Positions 34,412-42,757 of a stretch of 64,000 nt of DNA are shown one piece after another. The stretch covers positions 124,001-188,000 of the forward strand of contig JAKASI010000002.1 in NCBI GenBank assembly GCA_021828185.1. The letters are read 5' to 3'. Origin of the DNA: an archaeon. GTDB taxonomy: Archaea > Thermoproteota > Nitrososphaeria > Nitrososphaerales > UBA183. A program made the position numbers and the translations under genes. Each line of letters opens with the position of its first letter. The stretch's first letter is position 1. A model generated the notes under the pieces. The model was not told the DNA's origin. It worked only from the letters and a program-made list of their open reading frames with translations, and ran no database searches.

Positions 34412-34582
34412 TCAGATCTGGGGCAACTCTCAGCGCCTCGGGGGGTCCGCCTGCCGACACACAGCACAGACACCGTCCATGTCTAACCCGCCACCAGCTT
34501 GTAGACCAGAACGGGCGGGAGACGTGCGAAAGCGAAGGCGCTGTCACGCCGGAGTGATGCAGACGCCGGAAGGAGCGCGCCC

Positions 34583-34590
34583 TTTATATT
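34583..34590 (+). promoter_or_regulatory. TATA box of rpl24e-ndk
   Basis: TTTATATT lies 45-52 bases upstream of the rpl24e ATG. It gives the downstream half of the interrupted operon its own promoter. Confidence 0.6.
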
Positions 34591-34634
34591 CCAAGTTCCA
34601 AAGGCCGTGAAAGAAAGGGGTGCGGTAGCCTGAG

Positions 34635-34817
34635 ATGTACGTTCCAAAGAAATGCGTCTTCTGTGGTAGAGAGGTCAGGCTCGGCTCCGGCATCCTGTTC
34701 GTGAAGAACGACGGGTCCACGCGGTCATACTGCTCCTCGAAGTGCAAGACAAACGACCTCAAGCTTGGTCGCGACTTCCGCAAGCTGAAGTGGGCCCGGA
34801 GGCCCGTGAAGAAATGA
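34635..34817 (+). CDS. rpl24e: Large subunit ribosomal protein eL24
   Basis: A 60-residue zinc-finger protein of the 50S subunit. It has CVFCGREVRLGSGILFVKNDGSTRSYCSSKCKTN with four metal-binding Cys and a basic tail ending KLKWARRPVKK. It is followed with a 4-base overlap by ndk. It would normally sit right behind eS28, from which it is separated here by about 0.8 kb. Confidence 0.94.
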   Translation: MYVPKKCVFCGREVRLGSGILFVKNDGSTRSYCSSKCKTNDLKLGRDFRKLKWARRPVKK

Positions 34818-35236
34818 GCGCCCCCCCGGAGGAGACCCTCATCGTGGTGAAGCCCGACGGGGTCAGGAGAGGGCTCGTCGGGGAGATCCTGGGGAGGTTC
34901 GAGGCGAAGGGGTTCTCGGTCAAGAGGCTGCAGATGCAGACCCTGTCGAGGGCTCAGGCGGAGGAGTTCTACGACGTCCACAAGGGGAAGCCGTTCTTCC
35001 CCGAGCTGGTGTCGTTCATCACCTCGGGCCCGGTGGTGGGCGCAGTGCTGTCGGGGAGGGACGCGGTGGCGACGGTCCGCAGGATGGTCGGGGCGACAAA
35101 GAGCTGGGAGGCCGCAGCGGGGACAATTCGGGGGGACTTTGGACTGGGCTACACGGACAACATGATCCACGCTTCAGACTCGGTCGAAAGCTTTACACAC
35201 GAGCAGGCGGCTTTCTTCGGCAAGGTACGAGGGTGA
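34814..35236 (+). CDS. ndk: Nucleoside diphosphate kinase
   Basis: A 140-residue enzyme that transfers the gamma phosphate between nucleotides through a phosphohistidine. It has ETLIVVKPDGVRRGLVGEIL at the start and the active-site region GYTDNMIHASDSVESF, with the catalytic His near residue 117. It starts within the rpl24e stop (ATGA) and precedes infB by 26 bases. Confidence 0.96.
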   Translation: MSAPPEETLIVVKPDGVRRGLVGEILGRFEAKGFSVKRLQMQTLSRAQAEEFYDVHKGKPFFPELVSFITSGPVVGAVLSGRDAVATVRRMVGATKSWEAAAGTIRGDFGLGYTDNMIHASDSVESFTHEQAAFFGKVRG

Positions 35237-35262
35237 AACGACCATAAGGAGCGGCATGGACA

Positions 35263-37053
35263 ATGTCAGAGAACGGCCGGCTGCGGCAACCTGTTGTTGT
35301 AATCCTAGGGCACGTGGACAGCGGTAAAACCAGTTTGGCGGATGCCCTTAGGGGCACCGGGGTTCAGGCAAGGGAAGTCGGCGGAATCACCCAGGAAATA
35401 GGCGCGAGCTTCTTCCCGATGGAGACCCTGAGGCAGATCTGCGGCCCGCTCCTGAACAAGGCGGGAGGGGAGCTTGAGATCCCTGGGCTGCTGATGATCG
35501 ACACTCCGGGCCACGCCATATTCTCGAACCTGCGGCTGCGCGGAGGTTCCGCTGCAGACATCGCGATCCTGGTCGTTGACGTCCTGAAAGGCCTCGAGAA
35601 CCAGACCCTAGAAAGCATCGACATCCTGAAGCAACGCCGGGTCCCGTTCCTCATAGCGCTGAACAAGATCGACATGGTCGCCGGGTGGAAGAAGGGGAGC
35701 GTGGGCCCCCTCCTGAACATCCTGAAAGTACAGCCTCCGTCCTGGAACGACGAGCTGGAGGAGAGGCTCTACAACGTCGTCGGCGGGCTGTCTAGGCTCG
35801 GGTTCCAATCAGATGCCTACTACCGCGTCAAGGACTTCCGCCAGCAGGTGTCCATCGTCCCTGTCTCCGCCCGCGCCAAGGCCGGCATCCCGGAGATGCT
35901 GGCGATGCTCATTGGGCTGGCCCAGCAGTTCCTCAAGGGGAAGCTCCAGACGGTCGGCTCTTCGACGGGGGGACGCGGGATCATCCTCGAGATGCAAGAG
36001 GAGGTCGGCATCGGGGAGACGGCGAACGTCATACTCACCGAAGGGACCCTCCACGTGGGCGACGCCATCAGCCTCGTCCGCAGGGACGGCGCGTTCAAGT
36101 CGAAGATCAAGGCGCTCTTCATGCCGAAGCCCCTCGACGAGATGCGGGACCCCCGCGACAAGTTCACCCCGGTGGACTCGGTCTACGCCGCTACCGGCGT
36201 GAAGCTGGTCTCCGCCGACCTGGCCGGGGTGGTCCCCGGCACGTCCGTCGCCTCCTTCAAGACGGAGAAGCAGTTCCGGGAACTGAGCATCGAGATGGAG
36301 AAGGAGCTCTCGAGCATAGTCGTGAAGACCGACAACATGGGGGTCATAGTGAAGGCCGGGAGCATAGGGGGGCTCGAGGCACTCCTCAGGATGCTCGAGG
36401 AGAGGGGGGTCCCGGTCAGACAGGCAGACATCGGGGACATCTCGAAGAACGACATCGTCGACGCCCAGGTCGTGAGGGAGCACGACCCCTACCTCGGGGC
36501 CATCCTGGGCTTCGACGCAAAGGTCCTCCCCGAGGCCAAGGACTACGTGGGGAGCAGCCCCATATTCGTCTCCCCGATAATCTACGAGGTCATCGACAAC
36601 TACGTCAACTGGGCGGTCGCGAAGAAGGAGGCGGACGAAAGGGCCGCGCTTTCGGCTCTGACTCGTCCGGCGAAGCTGAAGGTGATACCGGGGACGTTCT
36701 TCAGGCGGAAGGACCCCGCCGTTTTCGGGGTGAGGGTCGTCGCCGGGAAGCTCCTCCCCAAGGTGCGCCTCATGTCCGCGGACGGGTCGGAGATCGGAAC
36801 TGTCGAGCAGATTCAGGACCAGGGGAAGGCCCTGACCCAGGCGAAGGAAGGGGACGAAGTCGCGATATCCGTCGACGGCCCGACCCTCGGGCGCCAGGTC
36901 AAGGAGAACGACGTAATCTACACCATGCCCCGCAGCCACGAGGCGAAGTTGCTCCGCACGAAGATGCTCGGCTCCCTGACCGAGTCGGAGCAGGGGGTCC
37001 TCAACGAGATAATGGGGATAAAGTCCCCCGCCGACCCGATGTACGGCTGGTAG
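35263..37053 (+). CDS. infB: Translation initiation factor aIF5B (IF2 homologue)
   Basis: A 596-residue GTPase that promotes subunit joining. G motifs: GHVDSGKTSLADALRG (G1), MIDTPGHAIFSNLRLRGG (G3) and LIALNKIDMV (G4). Domain II carries GRGIILEMQEEVGIGETANVIL. Domain III has VVKTDNMGVIVKAGSIGGLEALLRML, and domain IV follows with its C-terminal helix. It is full length and intein-free, whereas some archaeal homologues contain inteins. The rpl24e-ndk-infB-rps6e order is usual. Confidence 0.95.
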   Translation: MSENGRLRQPVVVILGHVDSGKTSLADALRGTGVQAREVGGITQEIGASFFPMETLRQICGPLLNKAGGELEIPGLLMIDTPGHAIFSNLRLRGGSAADIAILVVDVLKGLENQTLESIDILKQRRVPFLIALNKIDMVAGWKKGSVGPLLNILKVQPPSWNDELEERLYNVVGGLSRLGFQSDAYYRVKDFRQQVSIVPVSARAKAGIPEMLAMLIGLAQQFLKGKLQTVGSSTGGRGIILEMQEEVGIGETANVILTEGTLHVGDAISLVRRDGAFKSKIKALFMPKPLDEMRDPRDKFTPVDSVYAATGVKLVSADLAGVVPGTSVASFKTEKQFRELSIEMEKELSSIVVKTDNMGVIVKAGSIGGLEALLRMLEERGVPVRQADIGDISKNDIVDAQVVREHDPYLGAILGFDAKVLPEAKDYVGSSPIFVSPIIYEVIDNYVNWAVAKKEADERAALSALTRPAKLKVIPGTFFRRKDPAVFGVRVVAGKLLPKVRLMSADGSEIGTVEQIQDQGKALTQAKEGDEVAISVDGPTLGRQVKENDVIYTMPRSHEAKLLRTKMLGSLTESEQGVLNEIMGIKSPADPMYGW

Positions 37054-37063
37054 CCCCCCACTG

Positions 37064-37071
37064 CTTATATC
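37064..37071 (+). promoter_or_regulatory. TATA box of rps6e
   Basis: CTTATATC lies 25-32 bases upstream of the rps6e ATG, so transcription is probably leaderless. Confidence 0.7.
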
Positions 37072-37095
37072 CCCGCAAGTTCCGACGGCCCGTGA

Positions 37096-37455
37096 ATGGT
37101 AACCTACAAGGTGATCATCTCGGACCCGAAGACGGGAAAGTCCGAGGCTGCCGAGGTCAAGGACGCCAACGCCCAGCAGCTCGTGGGGAGGAAGATCGGG
37201 GAGGTCCTGGACGCGTCGCTGATAGGCCTCACCGGCAAGATCAAGATCACAGGCGGGAGCGACAAGGCCGGGTTTCCCATGAGGGCCGACACCCTCGGCG
37301 GCGGGAAGAACTACATCCTGCTCACCCGAGGGGTGGGATACAGGACCAAGGAGGACGGGGTCAAGAAGCGCAAGCTGGTCAGGGGAAACACGATCACTGA
37401 AGAGTCGTACCAGGTCAACTGCAAGAGGATCGAAGACTCCGCGAAGCCCAGCTAG
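37096..37455 (+). CDS. rps6e: Small subunit ribosomal protein eS6
   Basis: A 119-residue archaeal eS6, shorter than the eukaryotic form. It has YKVIISDPKTGKSEAAEVKDANAQQLVGRKIGEVLDASLIGL and the conserved KITGGSDKAGFPMR and GVGYRTKEDGVKKRKLVRGNTI. It follows infB by about 40 bases and has its own TATA box. Confidence 0.95.
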   Translation: MVTYKVIISDPKTGKSEAAEVKDANAQQLVGRKIGEVLDASLIGLTGKIKITGGSDKAGFPMRADTLGGGKNYILLTRGVGYRTKEDGVKKRKLVRGNTITEESYQVNCKRIEDSAKPS

Positions 37456-37592
37456 GGCAGGTCCTCCGAGGCTCTCTGATTAGCGCACGAAGAGACGCCG
37501 CGTCCCAAATCTCGCATCCGACAGGTAGCGGATGTCATGCGCAGAACCACGCGCCCGTGATAGACGCTTTCTGGAAAACTCGAGCCGAGAAC

Positions 37593-38303
37593 ATGAGTTT
37601 TGGAACGAAGCGGATCTTAGCCCTTTCAACCATATTCCTCCTCTCCTTCGTCGTAGCGGCGCCGATGGCGCGGGCAGTCCCGCCAGGGCCCCCCGCCAAG
37701 GTGACGCCGGCCGTCCCGATCCAGTGCGGCGGTTCCGCTTGGACGCTGCCGGTCAACGGCGCGGTCACGAGCATCAAGAACGACGAAGACGCAGGGCCTG
37801 GTTCGTGGTACTGGGCTCTCGACGACTGTCAGAAGAGCATCTTCATCTGGCAGTCCGCCTCCACGCCGACCGATTATTGCACCCTCGTCCAGTACTCTGG
37901 CGACTGGCACACCTTCGCCGGCGCACACGCTCCTGGGAATCCAGCGGGTGGCCCCACCATCGTTGAGCCCCATGACGGCAGCGGCAAGATGACGGCGGCA
38001 TCTGTGGCCACGTTCACCATGAGCGGGCCGTTCAACTCCAACGGCCTGCGCACGACCGGTCACCTGGGTGGCTTCAACCTCGGCGGAACGAAAGCAGACA
38101 TACCGCTGGGCACGGCAGGTCAAGGGGACACGAGTCCTACTGGCTTCTTCGTCCTCCACTTCGGCCACAGCTACTCGAGTTTCGCCTGGCAAGCCGCGAC
38201 CTATGTCCACACGCAGGGGAACGGCATCGGCTACGGGAACCTATGGGTCAGCAGCCCCATCAGCAACAACCCCAACATGGGCAACATCATTGCCTGTCCT
38301 TAG
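37593..38303 (+). CDS. Secreted protein of unknown function
   Basis: A 236-residue protein with a clear Sec signal: basic GTKRI, then LALSTIFLLSFVVAAPMARA, with probable cleavage after ARA near residue 28. The mature part is rich in Gly, Ser, Thr and aromatics with four Cys. It contains AGPGSWYWALDDCQKSIFIWQ and GFFVLHFGHSYSSFAWQAATYVHTQG. There is no membrane anchor or sorting tail at the C-terminus, so it may be released. ATG 37593 is chosen over an upstream in-frame start (37557) because it places the signal at the N-terminus. I recognise no family. Confidence 0.7.
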   Translation: MSFGTKRILALSTIFLLSFVVAAPMARAVPPGPPAKVTPAVPIQCGGSAWTLPVNGAVTSIKNDEDAGPGSWYWALDDCQKSIFIWQSASTPTDYCTLVQYSGDWHTFAGAHAPGNPAGGPTIVEPHDGSGKMTAASVATFTMSGPFNSNGLRTTGHLGGFNLGGTKADIPLGTAGQGDTSPTGFFVLHFGHSYSSFAWQAATYVHTQGNGIGYGNLWVSSPISNNPNMGNIIACP

Positions 38304-38514
38304 GGTGGCGGCGAGCCCAACGGGCTCCCGCGACCCCCTCGTTCTTCGGTCAGGCCGAGAAGGCGCAACAGGAATCCGAGCGCCGCCGCCGGGGACCCAG
38401 CCGGGTTGGGACGGCCGCCTAGAATCTCGCAGACGCTCTTTCTTTCCCGCAATCCTATAGAACTATTGGCTGAAAAGTAGAAATATCTCGTGGGCGACCG
38501 CGCTGGAGGAATTC

Positions 38515-38973
38515 TTGGCGCGGCTCGACGACCTCGACATGAAGATACTCTCATCCCTCTACTCCGACGCCTCTGTCTCCGTCCCCAGGCTCAGCAAGCA
38601 GCTTGGGGTCAACCTCTCCGTGATGTATAGCAGGATCAAGCGGCTGCAGAAGCGCGGAGTCATCGAGAGGTTCACCGTCCAGGTCAACGAGGACCGGCTG
38701 GGGATGAGGGCGGGCGCCCTGGCGGGGCTCAACATCGACCCCAAGCAGAGGGAGAACGTGCTGAGGGAGATCGAGAAGGTCGAGGGGGTGAGGCTGATCC
38801 GGGAGGTGACCGGCCGCTTCGACATCATCGCGAACCTGAAGGGGCAGTCGCTGGACGAGCTGCACAGGGCGGTCTACGACGTGATCGGGAAGATCCCGGG
38901 GGTCATGCACTCCGAGATCTTCATGGAGGTCTCCCGGAGGAACCCGTCCGTCACCTTCAGACTGATAGAGTAG
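38515..38973 (+). CDS. Lrp/AsnC-family transcriptional regulator
   Basis: A 152-residue regulator. The N-terminal HTH (LDDLDMKILSSLYSDASVSVPRLSKQLGVNLSVMYSRIKRLQKRGVI, residues 4-50) is joined to a RAM-type ligand-binding domain (AGALAGLNIDPKQRENVLREIEKVEGVRLIREVTGRFDIIANL). A TTG start at 38515 has GGAGG 6 bases upstream. It lies 14 bases before the protease-like gene in the same direction, so it may control that operon. The ligand is unknown. Confidence 0.9.
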   Translation: MARLDDLDMKILSSLYSDASVSVPRLSKQLGVNLSVMYSRIKRLQKRGVIERFTVQVNEDRLGMRAGALAGLNIDPKQRENVLREIEKVEGVRLIREVTGRFDIIANLKGQSLDELHRAVYDVIGKIPGVMHSEIFMEVSRRNPSVTFRLIE

Positions 38974-38987
38974 CGACTAACATTCAT

Positions 38988-39701
38988 ATGGGCGACCGGT
39001 CGGTCGCGCACCAGTTGGACCCGCTGATACTCCTGGACCAGGCAGTGGCGCAGGAGAAGATCCCGAGGACGGTGGCGAAGAAGGTCAGGCTCAAGATGAG
39101 CGTCCTCCAGGGGGCGGTGCAGAGGGTGGAGAAGGCGAGCGGGATCCGTTACCCTCCCTACTACGTGGAGCCGGTCCTCCCGGTGTCCAGGTCCGGGACC
39201 GAGTACGGCCAGATGGGGGTCATGTTCGCCAGGGTCATCCCCCACACGGCCACGGGGAGCCTGGTCGTCCTGGTGCAGTTCACCGCGGCCCTGGTGGCCT
39301 TCGGGACCAAGGGGACGATAGAGGCGGTCGCAGCCCACGAGTTCACCCACTACGTGGAGCTCGTCAGGAAGCTGAGCATGAAGGACGTCGTGAGCGACGA
39401 GGCCGCGACCACCCTCTACGAGGCGTCCTACTCCGACGCCGAGAGGACCGTCTCCCCCAGGCTCCTCTTCTCCGAGAAGTCCCTCGTCTCGCTCATCAGC
39501 CGGAAGTTCAAGACCGAGCTCTCTGACACAGCGCTCAACAAGAAGGTAGGGGACGCCTGGATAGGGAAGAACCTCCCCATCAGGTGGGTCGGGCCGGAAG
39601 AGAACAGGGTCAACATCCCCATGGGGATGGTGGCGTCGGCCAAGTTCGACCCCGGGGTCCTCGCGAAGGTAGCGCAGCTCCGAGAGAAGGCGCGCAGTTG
39701 A
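38988..39701 (+). CDS. HExxH-containing protein (putative zinc metalloprotease)
   Basis: A 237-residue soluble protein with no signal or membrane segment. The centre holds IEAVAAHEFTHYVELV, a gluzincin-like HExxH near residue 116. A downstream acidic residue that could be the third ligand lies in DVVSDEAATTLYEASYSDAERT. The N-terminus is helical and charged. The stop overlaps the next gene by 4 bases (TTGA), implying coupled production of the two proteins. I do not recognise the exact family; proteolysis is inferred from the motif only. Confidence 0.75.
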   Translation: MGDRSVAHQLDPLILLDQAVAQEKIPRTVAKKVRLKMSVLQGAVQRVEKASGIRYPPYYVEPVLPVSRSGTEYGQMGVMFARVIPHTATGSLVVLVQFTAALVAFGTKGTIEAVAAHEFTHYVELVRKLSMKDVVSDEAATTLYEASYSDAERTVSPRLLFSEKSLVSLISRKFKTELSDTALNKKVGDAWIGKNLPIRWVGPEENRVNIPMGMVASAKFDPGVLAKVAQLREKARS

Positions 39702-41323
39702 GGCTCTCGGAAAGCGACCGCACCGCCCTCAGCGCGGTGGCCGCCACCCTCGTCGAGCCGTCCAAGATCTCGGGGGTCTGCGCCTACGGCTCCAAGGTCG
39801 CCGGGTACGCGCGCCCGGACTCCGACTACGACCTGATGGTCGTCTCCAAGCGGTTCCGCGAGGGGGTGAGGTACAGGTACCTGGGCTCCCCGGTGGAGGC
39901 TTCCGCCCTCGTCGTGGACGAAGACATGCTCCTCCAGGACGCGCGGTCATCATACCTGGGGGAGTTCGTAGTCGGGCGTCTGCTGAACGTCTACGAGCCG
40001 ATAACCAACCCTGAGCTCTTCAGGTCGGTGGAGCTCGAGTACAAGAAGAGGGTCCTGGTGGAAGCGCTCCTCGAGCTCTCGTCAGACTACGCGGAGTTCG
40101 GGAAACACCTCGTCGTCCCCTATGACTACTTCCTCTTCGACAAGCTCCACACCAGGGCGGCAGTCTATCCGCCTGCCCTCTACAGCTACGTCCACACCTA
40201 CACCTGCCCTCGCGGAGAAGAGAACAGGGCGATCTCGACGAAGGGGTTCGCCGAGGCTGCGGCGTCCCTGGAGCCGAGGGGGTTCCTGAAGGCCCTCCCC
40301 GAAGGGGTGAAGATCAACCCCGACAGGATGAAGGGGGACGCGTTCACGCGGGTCCATTCGCTCTTCTCTGTGACCGCGAGGGGGGTCACACAGTATGCCG
40401 TCCACGGCTATGCGGGGAGGGTCGGCCCGTCGGTCTTCAGCAAGGAGGCACTTTCGAAGCTCAGGAGGATGAGGGAGAGCCCCCCTCCATTCGCGCCTCT
40501 AGAGAAGCCAAGGTCCCTTCTCAAGCTGCAGGAAGGGGTCGTCCTCCCCGACGCCTCCCTGCTGACCAAGGAGCTCGCACGCCTCCTGGGGTTCGAGCGC
40601 TACTCCACGACGGAGAAGGACATCGGGGAGCCCTATTCGACCACCCGGGTACTGACCTTCAGGAACTCGGGGCCAGAGACGTCCGTAGTGATAAAGAACT
40701 ACACCGACGTCAGGTCCCTCAAGTGGGCCCTGCTCGGAATCTGGGCCTTCAGCTCCAACAGGTTCAGCACGGCGCCCGTCTCGCGGATGGAAAGGGAGTA
40801 CGGGATGACCCTCAGCCTGAAGGGGATGGGAATCCTCGTCCCCGAGGTGCTGGCTGTGGCGCCCGGAGAGAGGATAATGGTGAAGGCGTTCATCCCTGGG
40901 CCGACCCTGGGCTCTGTCATCGGCTCCTACCTCAAAGGGAACTCGGCGGACCTGAACCCGGTGTCCCGGTACGGGTCGCTGGTAGCGAAGGTGCACTCGG
41001 GGGGGATCGCCCTGGGGGACGCGAAGCCGAGCAACGTCATCGTCTCCGACGAGGGGCTCTACCTCACCGACCTCGAGCAGACGGTCCCAGGGGGGGACAA
41101 GGCCTGGGACCTCGCCGAGTTCCTCTATTACACCGCCAAGCTCTCGACCAGGGAGGACGCCATGGAGATGGTGGCGAAGGCGTTCCTGGAGTCCTACGCG
41201 AGGTCCGGGGACAGGGCCAGCGTCGCGAAGGCGCGGGGGCAGAAGTACTTCGGGCCTTTCAGGCCGTTACTGACCCCCGGCATGGCGAAGATGCTCAGGG
41301 ACCTGCTGTCCGGTTACGCCTAG
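39698..41323 (+). CDS. Nucleotidyltransferase-kinase fusion protein
   Basis: A 541-residue cytoplasmic protein. Residues ~25-55 form a minimal nucleotidyltransferase core (CAYGSKVAGYARPDSDYDLMVVS: GS motif plus DxD). After a helical middle region, residues ~330-480 look like a small kinase. These include VVIKNYTDVRSLKW (lysine), an REYG glutamate, VKAFIPGPTLGSVI (hinge), HSGGIALGDAKPSNVIVSDEGLYLTDLEQT (catalytic loop G-D-x-K-P-x-N and DLE in place of DFG). This resembles Bud32/RIO or lipopolysaccharide-kinase types. The TTG start at 39698 overlaps the HExxH gene. Substrates are unknown. Confidence 0.8.
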   Translation: MRLSESDRTALSAVAATLVEPSKISGVCAYGSKVAGYARPDSDYDLMVVSKRFREGVRYRYLGSPVEASALVVDEDMLLQDARSSYLGEFVVGRLLNVYEPITNPELFRSVELEYKKRVLVEALLELSSDYAEFGKHLVVPYDYFLFDKLHTRAAVYPPALYSYVHTYTCPRGEENRAISTKGFAEAAASLEPRGFLKALPEGVKINPDRMKGDAFTRVHSLFSVTARGVTQYAVHGYAGRVGPSVFSKEALSKLRRMRESPPPFAPLEKPRSLLKLQEGVVLPDASLLTKELARLLGFERYSTTEKDIGEPYSTTRVLTFRNSGPETSVVIKNYTDVRSLKWALLGIWAFSSNRFSTAPVSRMEREYGMTLSLKGMGILVPEVLAVAPGERIMVKAFIPGPTLGSVIGSYLKGNSADLNPVSRYGSLVAKVHSGGIALGDAKPSNVIVSDEGLYLTDLEQTVPGGDKAWDLAEFLYYTAKLSTREDAMEMVAKAFLESYARSGDRASVAKARGQKYFGPFRPLLTPGMAKMLRDLLSGYA

Positions 41324-41355
41324 CCCTCGGGTGCAGGTCGCGTGCCTGGAACAAA

Positions 41356-41408
41356 GGGCAGGACCCGGCTCTCGAACCGCCGGATGCTAAACAGCTAGCC
41401 TCCTGCTC
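41356..41408 (-). other. tRNA-like or structured sequence, possibly a tRNA remnant
   Basis: On the minus strand GAGCAGG and CCTGCCC can pair (one mismatch) around a GGAGGCTA/TAGCATCC hairpin and an ATCCGGC/GCCGGGT hairpin whose loop holds GGTTCGAGA, like a T loop. A TATA-like TTTATGA lies about 25 bases upstream. Only about 53 bases are enclosed and no D arm is seen, so this is not an intact tRNA. It may be a decayed gene or a small structured RNA. Confidence 0.3.
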
Positions 41409-41466
41409 GCGCACCGCCGCTCGCAAAGTCATAAAGAACGCTCGGAACCGGACCCACGGCAGAAGA

Positions 41467-42030
41467 TTGTCTTACGACAGGCAGACCGTGAACGTCCTTG
41501 TCCTCGAGCTTGCCACGATGGTGGTGGCGGTCGCCATCGCGTTCAGCGCGACGCTGCTGACCGTCTTCGACCTCAGGAGCATATTCTCCTTCGTCTTCGC
41601 CACCATCCTGGTCATCTGGTTCTGGTGGGGGTACGTGATGGACAGGCTGGAGTTCCCCCCCAGGGACAACAGGTTCCCGCTGATGGACGTCCTGGTCCTC
41701 GTCTTCATCTCGCTCATCCCGTTCGCCCTCAGGCAGTCCGAAGTGTCTCCGCTGTCGGGGACGCTGGCCGCCATACTCGTGGCCTGGGCCCTCGTCATAC
41801 GCAGGATAAGGCGCGAATATGGAGGGGTCGCTGCTCCGGAGAGGATGCACGTCCTCGAGCTCGAGATGGACCAGAGACTGGTGGTCGCCGCGCTGCTCGT
41901 CGTGAGCGCGCTGCTCGGTGCGGTGTCTGATACGGCCGGTGTCTATGCGCTGATTGTGGCGGGGGTCTCGGCGGTCTTCTGGAACGTGGCGGCCGTCCGG
42001 TCGCGAAAGGAGGTCATGGCGGGAGCATGA
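41467..42030 (+). CDS. Integral membrane protein of unknown function
   Basis: A 187-residue protein with about five to six hydrophobic helices: LELATMVVAVAIAFSATLLTVF, IFSFVFATILVIWFWWGYV, LMDVLVLVFISLIPFAL, LSGTLAAILVAWALVI and, near the C-terminus, VVAALLVVSALLGAV and VYALIVAGVSAVFWNVAAV. The start is TTG 41467. The order and the FSFVFATILVIWFWW segment are loosely reminiscent of TMEM175-like channels, but I cannot confirm that. It may be expressed with the kinase-fusion operon upstream, although the tRNA-like element lies between them on the other strand. Confidence 0.7.
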   Translation: MSYDRQTVNVLVLELATMVVAVAIAFSATLLTVFDLRSIFSFVFATILVIWFWWGYVMDRLEFPPRDNRFPLMDVLVLVFISLIPFALRQSEVSPLSGTLAAILVAWALVIRRIRREYGGVAAPERMHVLELEMDQRLVVAALLVVSALLGAVSDTAGVYALIVAGVSAVFWNVAAVRSRKEVMAGA

Positions 42031-42105
42031 AGGGACTCGGGTCGGGCAGCAGGGCGTCAGGACGGGGCAGGCCGGATTCCGACCAACAGCTCTAGCGGTC
42101 CTGGG

Positions 42106-42378
42106 CTACTTCTTGGAGTAGACCGTGTACCCGCAGTGGCCGCAGGTCATCCTGTCGCCATGCTGGGCCATGAAGTACCCCTTCCCGCATCTCGGGCAGT
42201 CCTTCCTGAGGCGCGACAGCGCCTCCCCGTCCACCTTGTACAGCTTGTAGACCTGTATCCTCCGCTTGGGGGCCTTCGGCTTCTCCTTCTTCTCTGGCTT
42301 CTTCTCCTCGACGGGGGCTGCGGCCTCTGCCGGGGCAGGTGCGGGCGCAGGGGCCGCCGGGGCTGGCTGCTTGGACAT
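42106..42378 (-). CDS. rps27ae: Small subunit ribosomal protein eS31 (S27ae) with Ala/Pro-rich N-terminus
   Basis: A 90-residue protein. The last 50 residues are the zinc ribbon of S27ae (CPRCGKGYFMAQHGDRMTCGHCGYTVY) preceded by RIQVYKLYKVDG. The first 40 residues are low-complexity Pro/Ala/Glu/Lys, an extension not needed for the fold and not ubiquitin. It is the last gene of the rpoE operon and lies two bases after rps24e. Confidence 0.93.
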   Translation of the reverse strand: MSKQPAPAAPAPAPAPAEAAAPVEEKKPEKKEKPKAPKRRIQVYKLYKVDGEALSRLRKDCPRCGKGYFMAQHGDRMTCGHCGYTVYSKK

Positions 42379-42380
42379 GG

Positions 42381-42734
42381 CTACTTCTTAGCCTCCGGCG
42401 CCGCCGCTGGGGTGGCGGCCTTCTTGCGCTCCTGCTTGAGCTTCTCCCTCTCCTCCTTGGTGAGGGTCCTTTCGTCCAGATACTTCAGGTGCACCCTCTT
42501 CTTCGAGGCTACCGAGCCGTACACGTAGAACTTCCCGAGCACCTTCGTCGTCCCCGACTGGCCGTCGATCCGCAGGAGCCCGACGTTCTCCGCCGGGACC
42601 CCCATCTCCTGGGCGACCATGGCGATGGCCTCCTTCCGGGTCACCTTGCCGGCCCTGCCTTCCAGGGACATCTCGACGTAGGACCTGTCGAGGACCTTGG
42701 ACTCTGACTTCTTCTCTACGGGCAAACGGGCCAC
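42381..42734 (-). CDS. rps24e: Small subunit ribosomal protein eS24
   Basis: A 117-residue eS24. It has SKVLDRSYVEMSLEGRAGKVTRKEAIAMVAQEMGVPAENVGLLRIDGQSGTTKVLGKFYVYGS, then RVHLKYLDERTLTKEEREKLKQERKK. The end is an Ala/Pro-rich tail like the N-terminus of the adjacent eS31. The start is GTG 42734, with a TATA-like element about 17-23 bases before. Confidence 0.94.
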   Translation of the reverse strand: MARLPVEKKSESKVLDRSYVEMSLEGRAGKVTRKEAIAMVAQEMGVPAENVGLLRIDGQSGTTKVLGKFYVYGSVASKKRVHLKYLDERTLTKEEREKLKQERKKAATPAAAPEAKK

Positions 42735-42750
42735 CCGAATTTGGCGTGAA

Positions 42751-42757
42751 TATTAAG
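42751..42757 (-). promoter_or_regulatory. TATA-like element of rps24e-rps27ae
   Basis: CTTAATA on the minus strand lies 17-23 bases upstream of the rps24e GTG and overlaps the end of the preceding gene. It gives the two ribosomal genes a possible promoter of their own. Confidence 0.45.
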
